Positions 1-7,430 of a stretch of DNA of 31,325 bases are shown in pieces; the first letter of the stretch is position 1; every line of letters begins with the position of its first letter. Made by a program: the position numbers and the translations under genes. The notes beneath the pieces are model-generated. The model saw only the letters and a program-made list of their open reading frames with translations. It had not been told where the DNA came from and did not search any database. Source of the DNA: a virus; IMG/VR virus record IMGVR_UViG_3300045996_000489, positions 1-31,325 of that record, one strand, 5' to 3'.

Positions 1-1714
1 ATCTTACAACCACCTTCCTCCACGCTGCGCCGTCAAACTCATAGGTATCTCCGTTGTGCTGCTGGCGGTCACCCTTCTGCGGCCCTCCCGCTGAAGGCTG
101 CTGCCCGATTCCAAGATTCACTCCGATTCTCGCCGCCCCGGCGAGTGCTTCAGGACTCAACGGGTAGGAGTCGTTGAGATTCCTCTTGCGAACATTGCGA
201 TACCGTTGGTTGCCCTCGTTGTACCGCGCCTGAACCGTGTGCCCCATCTGTCCAATCGCCGCCATAAAATCTGACAGCGGCAGATCGTTGTTCAGCATCT
301 TTTCGGCAGACTCGCGGTCCTCTGCATAAAGGGCGCGATTGTTCAACAGGAAGGATTCAAACTCCTTCTTGACCGGCTCAATCGCAGCAAGCGCTTTGCG
401 ATATTCCGGAGAGTTGGTGTGCGACCGTAGCCAGTTGATCGAACGGTTCAGCACCGTAGCATTGGTCTGCTTCAAGTGCTCCATCGCATCGACCGCAGCA
501 CCGGCATGCTCCAGGAATGTTCCAAAGGACTGGAGTTGGTCCGCGCCCTTGCCGTTGGCCCAGAAGTCCTCCGTCTTGATCTGGCGGTCGATCTCGGATG
601 TGTTGAACTTCGGGTTAATCTGCATGGCGCGGTCATACAGCCGAAGCCGCTGATCGCCACGAAGGGATGCGATATCCCTCAGGCGGGACAGGTCGCCATT
701 CGCGAGAGACTGCGCCACGCGCTCTAGCATGGCCTCGCCCTCACCGGAGTTGATAAAACTATTGACCTGCGGGCGCTTTTTGGCGACTCCCTTGAGCGTG
801 TCCTGGAACTTGACTGCGCCCGTGACCTGATCGCGCCCGACCGTGGTCACGTCGCCCGTGCTCTCGTCTACGTGGCTCTCAAACTTCAATCCACGATCCT
901 TCACCTTGCTCTCGTAGATCCGGACGTAGGAGTCAACCTCCGTGGGCGGAACCTTGAAGTCTGCGGGGAGCCCAAGTGACTCCGTGACTTCCTTTGGCAG
1001 CGGGCGATACGTCGCCTGCATCGCATCATTCTTCGCGGCAGTTTCCTCTTTGACCCGCTGCGTGCGCGAGGGGAAGAAGACCTTCTTGCCTCCGACCGTC
1101 AGCGCACTTCCCTCGCGCGGTGGTGCGGGCGGTCCATTGGGCGCCTGCGGATTGTCGGGCTCCAGTTCGCCGCCGCGCTCCACAGCGGTCGTGACCGCGT
1201 TCGCGTCGTAGTTCTCGGCTTGCTTGCCCTTCAAGGCGCTCGACGCCATCGTGTCCGACACATCGGCAGCGCCCTTGTCAGCCTTTGCGCGAACCGCAGC
1301 GGGTAGCGCCGCCGCGGAAACCTTGTGTTCGTAGTCTGCCTTCTGACGTGAGTACCCGGAGTCCCAAATCTTCTCCGAGAGGTCGTTACCCAGGAACCCG
1401 CCCGTCAGAGCTTCTCCGATACTGCGCAACTTCCCGTGCTGTGGATGCTGCGGGGGAGGCTGGCGAACGGCGTCCAGGTACTTCTGCGTGTCAGGATCGA
1501 GTTCGGGGCGATACGTCACCGGCTTGAACTCACCGCCCCCCAACTGAGAGGCGGCTGATGCCGGAGGCTTCGCGGGGGGCTCCCCTCCGCTTGCGCTGTC
1601 AACCTCTTCTTCCGCGTATTCGTCTGGCAGGAACGGCGGCGTCCGATAGCTCGTCATCCCCGGTCGCGGGACGAGAGCCTTGCCGATACCTCCGAGAAAT
1701 GTGCCGAGTCCCAT
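1..1714 (-). CDS. Large virion (internal/ejection-type) protein, 3' end outside window
   Basis: The frame is open from an ATG at 1714 to the window edge (571 codons, no stop), so the C-terminus is missing. An AGGAG site lies 5 bases before the start, and the preceding gene stops 10 bases upstream. The N-terminus (MGLGTFLGGIGKAL) is followed by a Pro/Glu-rich stretch. Residues about 320-420 form a helical region of the kind seen in large podovirus-like virion proteins (SLANGDLSRLRD, then MQINPKFN). The visible C-terminus has a G-D-T-Y-E-F-D-G-x-x-W-R-K-V pattern, common near the ends of phage structural proteins. No catalytic motif is seen. The position after the tail genes and beside another large helical protein suggests an ejected internal virion protein, by analogy with P22 gp16/gp20. 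The reading frame is certain; the role is inferred. Confidence 0.8.
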   Translation of the reverse strand, partial: MGLGTFLGGIGKALVPRPGMTSYRTPPFLPDEYAEEEVDSASGGEPPAKPPASAASQLGGGEFKPVTYRPELDPDTQKYLDAVRQPPPQHPQHGKLRSIGEALTGGFLGNDLSEKIWDSGYSRQKADYEHKVSAAALPAAVRAKADKGAADVSDTMASSALKGKQAENYDANAVTTAVERGGELEPDNPQAPNGPPAPPREGSALTVGGKKVFFPSRTQRVKEETAAKNDAMQATYRPLPKEVTESLGLPADFKVPPTEVDSYVRIYESKVKDRGLKFESHVDESTGDVTTVGRDQVTGAVKFQDTLKGVAKKRPQVNSFINSGEGEAMLERVAQSLANGDLSRLRDIASLRGDQRLRLYDRAMQINPKFNTSEIDRQIKTEDFWANGKGADQLQSFGTFLEHAGAAVDAMEHLKQTNATVLNRSINWLRSHTNSPEYRKALAAIEPVKKEFESFLLNNRALYAEDRESAEKMLNNDLPLSDFMAAIGQMGHTVQARYNEGNQRYRNVRKRNLNDSYPLSPEALAGAARIGVNLGIGQQPSAGGPQKGDRQQHNGDTYEFDGAAWRKVVVR

Positions 1715-1724
1715 CGATTCTCCT

Positions 1725-3464
1725 CTACTTCGGCTTCATCTGCGCGAAGCTGTTGATTACAGGGGCAACGTGCTTCGCCCACCCACCCGGCGCGTTCTTA
1801 TTGCCCAGTTCCCAAGCCGCTGAGCCATTCGTGGCCGCCTGCCGCCCCTGCTGTGTTTGCTGCCGGTTCGTCAGGAGGTTCTGGTTGTTCTGCTGCGCCT
1901 GCCCGCCTTGGTACTGCTGCTGGCCGGTGTAATAGTTCCGCGTTTCCGCCTGCCCCGTCCGTCGCGCATCCGCGATACCCCGGCTCGTGTCAGCAAGAGT
2001 CGCGTTCACTTGATACCCGCGATTGAACTGGTTGCCCTGATTCGCGAACCCCACGCCCTGCCGGTTGGTGGCGATCCCCGCTGCACGGTCAGCTTTGGCC
2101 GCTTCCGCATCGCGCGTGGCCCCGTACGCCATCGACTGATTAAATTTCCCGGCGTCCGCTGCCCGTCCCGCCCAATCCCGCTCTGTGCCAAGATTGGCGT
2201 CCGTCGTGTACATGGCGTTCTGCTGGCCCATCTGCCCCAGTTGCGAAGCTGCCCCGAGCCGACGATTGGAGATATCGCGCGTCGAGTTGAGGCGCATGTT
2301 CTCCTTGTTCGTCTCGGCGTCGATTGCCATGTTGCCGAGATCCATACCGGCGCCCATCTGCGCGTTGGTTTTGTACCGCTCCGCCCCGAGGCGCGTGTTC
2401 TCGACTCCGGTTGCGGCGTCACGCTGCTGCGCCCTCGCGGCCAGTTTTAGTTGCCCTACCGCATCTGCCTGCCCGACGGCGTTCTGGTCCTCGAACTGAG
2501 AGCGCATGGCCGCTACGGCAAGCGGGCTCGCATTCCCCGAAGCAGCCGCCTGCCGCTCAAGATCCTGCACGGCGGAGCGATACTTCGCGCCAAGCGCCTG
2601 CCCGCCTATTGCGGCGGTGTCCTCAACCTCTTGATCCGACATCCCCGCTTGGCGGCCATACTCGCCGCTCATGTCGAGGTCTTTGTTCGTCGCGGCGCCC
2701 CACACCTTGTCGCCCGTGACGTTCTGAATATTGCTGAGATCGTCCTGGTACCGGCCCGAGAGCTTCAGGTCCTCGCCGATGGCTCCGTTCAGACTGTCCT
2801 TCGTGACGTCGTAGTTCTGGTTCAGCTTGTCCTGTGCGTTGTCGATGTAGCCCCGCGAAGCGTTGAACGCCGTCGTGTTCGTGTCGTTCAGGATGTTCGG
2901 GTTGAGTTCGTTCCGCGCCGCGTACGGATCGCCCCGCATCTCTTCCTGCTCTTGCGGGGTGAGGAAGTTCGATCCGTAATCGACATTCAGGAGGTCACGG
3001 AAGTTATTGCCGCCGTCCGGGCGATTACCCATCTGCGCGTCAATCTCTTCCTGCGAGTAGCCGGGGGTCTGTTCCAGTTGCCCGTAAAGCTGGTTCGACT
3101 TCAGCGCGGCGGCGTTTTCCAGTCCAAGGCGGCGACTCGACTCCCCGCCGAAGTACTGCTGGAACATGTCGCCTTGGTTCTGCTCTGTATTCCGATTGTT
3201 TTGGAACTGTTTGGCGATGTCTGTGCCGTCGTAGTACGGAACAGATGAAGGCGGAAGACTGGAGATTGGCGAGCCAGAGATGGAGCGACTGTAGAAGTCT
3301 TCGTAGCTCGTGTCGGGGAGTCCACCCGTGGGGCTGGCGTTGGGTTGGTAGGGTGAGGCTGGTTCGGTGGGTTGGCCGTAATCGACGGCGTAGCCCTCTT
3401 CTTCAGGAATGGCCGGCTGGTATCGCCGCGCCTTGGACGTTGGTTCTGGGGTAGAGCGTGCCAT
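1725..3464 (-). CDS. Q/N/A-rich structural protein, putative internal virion protein
   Basis: 579 aa. The start is an ATG with a strong GGGAGG ribosome site 4 bases upstream. Residues 1-80 are Pro/Ser/Tyr-rich and look disordered. The remainder is rich in Gln, Asn, Ala and Arg and is predicted helical, with loosely repeated LGAxxxxxxNxxM patterns around residues 350-480 and a very Gln-rich tail (about 505-550). No enzyme motif, signal peptide or membrane segment is visible. It lies between a 78-aa gene and the large partial virion gene and is probably co-transcribed with the latter (10-base gap). Composition and position fit a DNA-ejection or internal core protein. No named family is recognised. 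Confidence 0.8.
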   Translation of the reverse strand: MARSTPEPTSKARRYQPAIPEEEGYAVDYGQPTEPASPYQPNASPTGGLPDTSYEDFYSRSISGSPISSLPPSSVPYYDGTDIAKQFQNNRNTEQNQGDMFQQYFGGESSRRLGLENAAALKSNQLYGQLEQTPGYSQEEIDAQMGNRPDGGNNFRDLLNVDYGSNFLTPQEQEEMRGDPYAARNELNPNILNDTNTTAFNASRGYIDNAQDKLNQNYDVTKDSLNGAIGEDLKLSGRYQDDLSNIQNVTGDKVWGAATNKDLDMSGEYGRQAGMSDQEVEDTAAIGGQALGAKYRSAVQDLERQAAASGNASPLAVAAMRSQFEDQNAVGQADAVGQLKLAARAQQRDAATGVENTRLGAERYKTNAQMGAGMDLGNMAIDAETNKENMRLNSTRDISNRRLGAASQLGQMGQQNAMYTTDANLGTERDWAGRAADAGKFNQSMAYGATRDAEAAKADRAAGIATNRQGVGFANQGNQFNRGYQVNATLADTSRGIADARRTGQAETRNYYTGQQQYQGGQAQQNNQNLLTNRQQTQQGRQAATNGSAAWELGNKNAPGGWAKHVAPVINSFAQMKPK

Positions 3465-3510
3465 GAGCCTCCCGCGACCGATGCGGGCTGCTCCAGGTCG
3501 TCAATCTCAG

Positions 3511-3530
3511 AATACTACACGATTAGTATT
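3511..3530. promoter_or_regulatory. Inverted repeat AATACT-N8-AGTATT, degenerate CTAC-N4-GTAG dyad
   Basis: A perfect 6-bp inverted repeat with an 8-base centre begins at the 3' end of the 78-aa gene, 47 bases before the 579-aa gene. Its core (3515-3526) is CTAC-ACGA-TTAG, one base off the CTAC-N4-GTAG dyad found elsewhere in the window. It could be an operator, or a weak RNA hairpin between the two genes. No convincing -35/-10 pair was found beside it. Confidence 0.4.
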
Positions 3531-3766
3531 TACGAAATAGGGATCAGGCGCTTCCCTTGGATGTCCAGCTTGAACCGCTGCCCATCGGGGGCTCCCGCCC
3601 TTCCCGCGATGACCTTAGCTAGTCCGTCGAGCGATTCCTGCGCTGACCGAAATGCCTGCATGGCAGAATTGGCACGCGCCAAATACGGTTGCATCAACTG
3701 TAGTTCGCCGTCGCTCAGGGGAATCGTCGGAGGGGCGCTCTTTGCGGGCTTTTGCGGTGCCTTCAT
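3530..3766 (-). CDS. Small hypothetical protein, 78 aa
   Basis: 78 aa, starting at ATG 3766. The N-terminus is Lys/Pro-rich (MKAPQKPAKSAPP), followed by an amphipathic helical stretch (about residues 18-52) and a short C-terminal beta-like end. No metal site, signal peptide or membrane segment is seen. There is no good Shine-Dalgarno sequence; the start follows closely on a partial CTAC-N4-GTAG dyad at 3776-3787. Similar small helical proteins are common beside ejection proteins, but no family is recognised. Confidence 0.6.
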   Translation of the reverse strand: MKAPQKPAKSAPPTIPLSDGELQLMQPYLARANSAMQAFRSAQESLDGLAKVIAGRAGAPDGQRFKLDIQGKRLIPIS

Positions 3767-3775
3767 AGCTATATT

Positions 3776-3787
3776 CTATGCCAGTAG
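3776..3787. promoter_or_regulatory. Partial CTAC-N4-GTAG dyad before the 78-aa gene
   Basis: CTAT-GCCA-GTAG, one base off the dyad, 9 bases upstream of the ATG at 3766. No flanking promoter boxes of the kind seen at the stronger copies are visible, so it is a weak member of the set. Confidence 0.3.
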
Positions 3788-3810
3788 TAGAAGTTGCGAT
3801 ATACTGAACT

Positions 3811-3958
3811 TGCGTCTATCCGAGGCCGCACGCAAGCCGGACTTTCCACCCGGCGATCCAAAGCGCGCGGCCTCTTCCCATTTAAGCCTTGCGTTTTGGC
3901 GAGCCTTATTTTACATTCGTAGTAGCAACCTTGGAAGGTTGCCGGACAGATAGACGCA
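3811..3958. ncRNA. Candidate structured RNA element closed by a 10-bp stem
   Basis: Complementary arms seen directly: TGCGTCTATC (3811-3820) with GATAGACGCA (3949-3958), 10 bp, closing the element; GAGGCCGC (3822-3829) with GCGGCCTC (3867-3874), 8 bp; inside it GCCGG (3836-3840) with CCGGC (3850-3854), 9-base loop; and GCAACC (3925-3930) with GGTTGC (3937-3942), 6-base loop. Between the last two branches lies TTAC-ATTC-GTAG (3911-3922), a partial copy of the phage dyad. Nested, separate stems inside one closing stem look like a multibranched RNA. The transcribed strand cannot be decided, and no known RNA family is recognised. A CRISPR or tRNA explanation does not fit. Confidence 0.4.
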
Positions 3959-4331
3959 TCCGTAGAAATGGACGCGCAGGGAAGCGGGGAACCGTCAAGG
4001 ATGACCTCGCGAAACTGGCGGTATGTCAACGATGCCAGCGGAATCCTGGGTAGACCCCGCTAGAGGCACGTCGGGCTTTCCGTGGGGAACACCTTCAAGC
4101 GCGTTAGCGTTGCCGGGGTTCGTTAGGTGCAACTCCAGACTCGGCAGAAGAGGGAAAACGCTGGTATGCGCGGAAGCTCGAAGCATACCCGCTCGTGAAA
4201 CTCCTGGCTCCGTTACGCAGGGAATTCGCAAGCGTGCCGAGATCGGGAAGATAGGTCTCGTGCGCCCGCTCATCAGCCTCCACCACCCGCAGTATCCTCA
4301 ACCAGGAACTCCCCCTAGTCCAGTCGCGGTA

Positions 4332-4363
4332 TTGCGCGAGGGAGCGAAAGGCGGGATTATATT
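4332..4363 (+). promoter_or_regulatory. Promoter-like sequence for the plus-strand secreted gene
   Basis: TTGCGC at 4332-4337 and TATATT at 4358-4363 (20-base spacing), or GATTAT ending at 4360 with a 17-base spacing. The ATG follows TATATT by only 6 bases, so transcription from it would start at or near the start codon (leaderless). A GGCGGGA run lies too far upstream (13 bases) for a good ribosome site. This is inference from base patterns. Confidence 0.35.
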
Positions 4364-4369
4364 GCTGCT

Positions 4370-4726
4370 ATGAAATGGCTTTTACTGCTGTTGATGGTCG
4401 CCGCGCCGATGCTGCCCGCCGCATCCTGGGACGGCACACATGGAGACTTGACCGTCATGACCATGATGCCGCCGCCGAGCGTGCCTGGACTGCCGGGAAT
4501 CGTGGTCTATAGGGTAACCCAGATTTTCGTGCGCTCAACGGACGAGACAGTTGTCGCATACCGCGTGGCAATTCAGGTTAATGGGAAACCTGCCATGACG
4601 TACATCGCAGAGAAGTTGCCTCGCGGATACATGAGCGTGGCGCTTTTCTTTAACGTGGACATCAGCGAGATCAAATCGGTGGCGATCACCAAACTGCACG
4701 ACGGCGAAACTACCACCATAAATTAA
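4370..4726 (+). CDS. Secreted small protein on the opposite strand (moron candidate)
   Basis: 118 aa, the only supported plus-strand gene. The first 19 residues are a textbook Sec signal peptide: Lys2, then a Leu-rich core (WLLLLLMVAAPML), then a Pro-Ala-Ala-Ser cleavage region. The mature part of about 99 aa has alternating hydrophobic residues typical of beta strands (VVYRVTQIFVRS, VVAYRVAIQVNG), no cysteines and no transmembrane segment. It converges on the tail-fibre gene, and the two stop codons overlap within a TTAA. A single gene with its own promoter-like sequence, antisense to a structural operon and coding for an exported protein, is what a lysogenic-conversion moron looks like. That role is inferred and no family is recognised. 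Confidence 0.65.
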   Translation: MKWLLLLLMVAAPMLPAASWDGTHGDLTVMTMMPPPSVPGLPGIVVYRVTQIFVRSTDETVVAYRVAIQVNGKPAMTYIAEKLPRGYMSVALFFNVDISEIKSVAITKLHDGETTTIN

Positions 4727-6171
4727 GCGATCAGCCCGTGCCCGCCAGCCGCGAAGCTGAGCGTGTTGATGAGCGCCACGATGGCGGCGCGTGCCTGGAC
4801 GTCAATCACACCCCCGCCAGCCGGAGCAGCGATCCCCAGCATTCGCGCCTTGACTACCTGCGTTCCCGCGACTCGATAGACGCCACTCACGTTACCGTCG
4901 CCCGTGACATCAGCGGCATATGCTGGCGCTGTATTGCCGCCAAGGCGGGTGAATCCGCTCTGGTCAATAATCGCCACTACAGCCGGGGCCGCCGCCGCGT
5001 TAGGGGTCGTCTCGAAAACAAGCCGCGTCCCCTGCGCGCCACCAGCGTGATTCTCCGTTGCGACCACCCTAAAGCCAGCGGCATAGGATGTCTCATCACT
5101 CCCGTCGTGGCCGAACCCCACCAATCCACCGATGGTATCGCCCGACTGTGTGGCTGTCGGAGAGGTTAGAGTTCCCCGCCGCTGCCGCAAAGATACCAGC
5201 GGGCCGTACTCGGTTGCTGCCGTGTAAGCCCCAAAATGTACAAGCCCCTGACTAGCCGCGAGCGATTCAGAGCGGAACTCACCGCCGATTTGTGCGTCCC
5301 AGTTAAGCTGATACGAACCGCCGCTCGCCGGAGCCGCCGTTTGGAAAACCGCTCCAGCCGCCGTGATAATAGTGAGGTAGTCCCCGGCGCCGACTTGATC
5401 GAGCGTGATAATGCCATCCGCCAAGATCGTGCGGAATTGGGGTGGTCCGACGGTTTCCTCCAGGATGGTGATACTGCCATCGTTCGGGTCAAGTGTGATC
5501 GTCGCGCCCGTGCCGTTCAAGGAGATCAATGCGTCGGTGATACTCAGCGTGCCGTCCACATCCACCCGAAATGGCGCATCCCCAAAATACGTCCCGCCGC
5601 AAGCGAACTGCGCCAGCCATCCTCCCTGGAACAGCCGCGTCATCTCGCCGCCCGTCGTGTCCCCTGCGAAGCCTCCAGTGACCGTGAACTCATCCGGATT
5701 GGGAACCGTGTCCACGATGTAATACCCGTCGTTCGTCACCGTGCCCTCTATGAGCACCGCCGCGTTAACCTTCAATCCGTGGTCCGTCGCGGTCGTCACT
5801 ACGTCCGACGTGATATCCGTAATGCTGATCGGCGTAGCATCTAGCGCCGTGCCGATCCAGCCCGCGCCCGCGTAGCTTGGCGGCCCGCCGAACACCGCCA
5901 GTTGGCCGGGGCCGAACTCAGAACCAACGAAAAGGCTCGCGATGTCCGCCGCGTCCACTTGCAAGTACGACAGCCCCGGACTCTTCCCCCGCAGCGTCTC
6001 CTGAATATTATCGAAGGCGAACTGAACGCGCTCCAGCATCTCGCGGAGGATATTCCCGCTTGGGCCGCCAAGTTGTCCGAGGTAGGGACGGATGTCGAGA
6101 AGCGCGGGGGTATCGTACTCCTGGAGGGGGTTGAGGTTCAGTGTCGAAGAGGGGAAGGTGTTGGGGGGCAT
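4723..6171 (-). CDS. Tail fibre / receptor-binding protein
   Basis: 482 aa. Residues 1-75 are a compact N-terminal part with a helix (LREMLERVQFAFDNIQETL), probably for attachment to the virion. Residues about 114-180 match the small beta domain also seen in the neck-like and tailspike proteins of this window (TTATDHGL, DGYYIVDTV, DEFTVTG). The rest is Gly/Thr/Ala-rich beta sequence typical of trimeric fibres. Near the end is the pattern NTAPAYAADVTGDGNVSGVY, which is characteristic of phage fibres just before the tip. The start is 8 bases after the stop of the transpeptidase gene. No chaperone or autoprotease motif is seen. Confidence 0.85.
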   Translation of the reverse strand: MPPNTFPSSTLNLNPLQEYDTPALLDIRPYLGQLGGPSGNILREMLERVQFAFDNIQETLRGKSPGLSYLQVDAADIASLFVGSEFGPGQLAVFGGPPSYAGAGWIGTALDATPISITDITSDVVTTATDHGLKVNAAVLIEGTVTNDGYYIVDTVPNPDEFTVTGGFAGDTTGGEMTRLFQGGWLAQFACGGTYFGDAPFRVDVDGTLSITDALISLNGTGATITLDPNDGSITILEETVGPPQFRTILADGIITLDQVGAGDYLTIITAAGAVFQTAAPASGGSYQLNWDAQIGGEFRSESLAASQGLVHFGAYTAATEYGPLVSLRQRRGTLTSPTATQSGDTIGGLVGFGHDGSDETSYAAGFRVVATENHAGGAQGTRLVFETTPNAAAAPAVVAIIDQSGFTRLGGNTAPAYAADVTGDGNVSGVYRVAGTQVVKARMLGIAAPAGGGVIDVQARAAIVALINTLSFAAGGHGLIA

Positions 6172-6179
6172 TTGTTGCT

Positions 6180-7430
6180 CTACCTTCGGCCCCGCAGGGA
6201 AAACATCGAGGGGAGGAGAGACATCCCCCCAACCGGCTGCATATTCGGCTTGGGTGCAGGTGGAGGAGGAGGGGCCAGCGGGGTATCTAGGATAGCAACG
6301 GGATCTCCCGGCCCCACCAGCTTCGCCAACTCCGCCATATCGCTATTCCTCAACTGAACGCAGCCCTGTGTAGTGGTTTTCCAACTTGTGTCGTGCCCCT
6401 TTTGCCACTCTTTTATGTCCTGCGCATTAGGCTCATCAGCCCCAGAATTTCGGTACTTCCAGCCGTGGAATCCGTAATACTGATCTTTCTCGCCGGGATG
6501 TACGTCTTTCGCAAAGCTAATGAACCCTGGTCCGTAATACCACTCAAAGTTGGCGTCCAAATTTTCCATCACCCTATACTGCCCACGGGGAGTTGGCGTC
6601 TTGGCGTTGCCTATGTAAACCGAATACTCTCGCAAAACCTCACCCTTGGGGCCACGAACGACTATTTTTTTGTCCGGGATACTCACAACGACGGTATTCC
6701 CTGACCGCCTTTCTGGCTTCAGCATTGGTGAATGTGGGTAGTTAAGTGCTTTGCTGACATTCGACACCGTTGCCTTCGCCTGCGGCTTCGGGGTAGCCGA
6801 GGTCGCCCGCGCGGGGGCCTTCGCTGACGGCGCAGCACCAGCCAGAGCATGGGGGAGCGATTTTGCCACATCCATCCCAACTGCGTGATATACATCACCC
6901 ACTGGTTTCTGCATGACTGCCGGAATATCCGCAGGGTTTAGCGGTGGGATCGATGGCGCATCAGGCAAAACGATTGGCTGGTCGGGTGTCTCTGTAGTTG
7001 GAATTGCCGGTGGCTTAAACGGACGCGGAGGCAGTTTGATCGGGGCGTCCGTCACTTGTCCACCAATCTCTGATCCAATAGAACTACGCGGGAGTGGTTC
7101 GGGTATCGGAGCAGGCGGGAACTCGAACGGCTTCTCGGCGCTAGCGGGCGGGAGTGGGCTTGGTGTATACGGACGCGAAAGCCGTGACTCCACAGGCGAC
7201 TGGTGATAGGCGAGAGTGTCGGATTTCCCAGTAATGGCTACCGAGTATGGCGAAAAGTCGTCCGACTTGGTGATTTCCTGTTGTCTGGGAAGTGGTCCGT
7301 CAGCCTGTGGACTGTCCAGCGTTGACGAAACGGGCGCGCTCCAATACGGAACTGGATCAGCATTGGCTGATACCGTGACTGGATCGGTCTTGATTCGAAG
7401 GCGTTCGCCTGCGGTGATATAGGGCCTCAT
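6180..7430 (-). CDS. YkuD-type L,D-transpeptidase domain protein in the virion module
   Basis: 416 aa from the ATG that overlaps the upstream stop (ATGA at 7427-7430); an upstream in-frame extension exists but lacks support. Residues 1-240 are a Pro/Ser/Ala-rich, probably disordered arm without a signal peptide. Residues about 245-382 form a YkuD domain: a strand start (NTVVVSIPDKKIVV), TPTPRGQYRV, a His-Gly (YGFHGWKYRNS, His322) and the catalytic Cys in TTTQGCVQLRNSD (Cys357). The Arg usually following Gly-Cys-Val/Ile is Gln here, with an Arg two residues later. YkuD enzymes form or exchange 3-3 cross-links in peptidoglycan or attach proteins to it. Lying between the hub-like protein and the fibre, it is likely virion-borne and acts on the wall during entry. 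It is not a normal endolysin. Confidence 0.85.
   Translation of the reverse strand: MRPYITAGERLRIKTDPVTVSANADPVPYWSAPVSSTLDSPQADGPLPRQQEITKSDDFSPYSVAITGKSDTLAYHQSPVESRLSRPYTPSPLPPASAEKPFEFPPAPIPEPLPRSSIGSEIGGQVTDAPIKLPPRPFKPPAIPTTETPDQPIVLPDAPSIPPLNPADIPAVMQKPVGDVYHAVGMDVAKSLPHALAGAAPSAKAPARATSATPKPQAKATVSNVSKALNYPHSPMLKPERRSGNTVVVSIPDKKIVVRGPKGEVLREYSVYIGNAKTPTPRGQYRVMENLDANFEWYYGPGFISFAKDVHPGEKDQYYGFHGWKYRNSGADEPNAQDIKEWQKGHDTSWKTTTQGCVQLRNSDMAELAKLVGPGDPVAILDTPLAPPPPPAPKPNMQPVGGMSLLPSMFSLRGRR

Larger units (their letters stand above)
3767..4369. other. Non-coding stretch with RNA-like inverted repeats
   Basis: About 600 bases without a convincing gene. Open frames here (for example 3769-4029 and 3995-4273, minus) show no family-like sequence and no ribosome sites. 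The first part, 3811-3958, is closed by a 10-bp complementary pair and holds further stems. Further on there are weaker pairings: CGAGA/TCTCG around 4240-4260, and GGG-TAGA-CCC near 4048-4057. The last 30 bases hold a promoter-like sequence for the plus-strand gene at 4370. Confidence 0.6.

Noticed and set aside
2451-3248. Plus-strand frame of 265 codons antisense to the Q/N-rich protein
   Set aside because: Val/Leu/Arg-rich shadow of the opposite frame, no start signal.
3832-3856. GGAAAGTCCGG on the minus strand, like the RNase P RNA core
   Set aside because: Other RNase P conserved blocks are absent around it; it lies in a small hairpin and is probably chance.
4040-4270. AAGATAGGTCTCG resembles part of a group I intron core
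   Set aside because: No matching P, Q or R elements, and no split gene on either side.
3769-4273. Minus-strand frames in the non-coding block
   Set aside because: No ribosome sites, no family-like sequence and overlap with strong inverted repeats.
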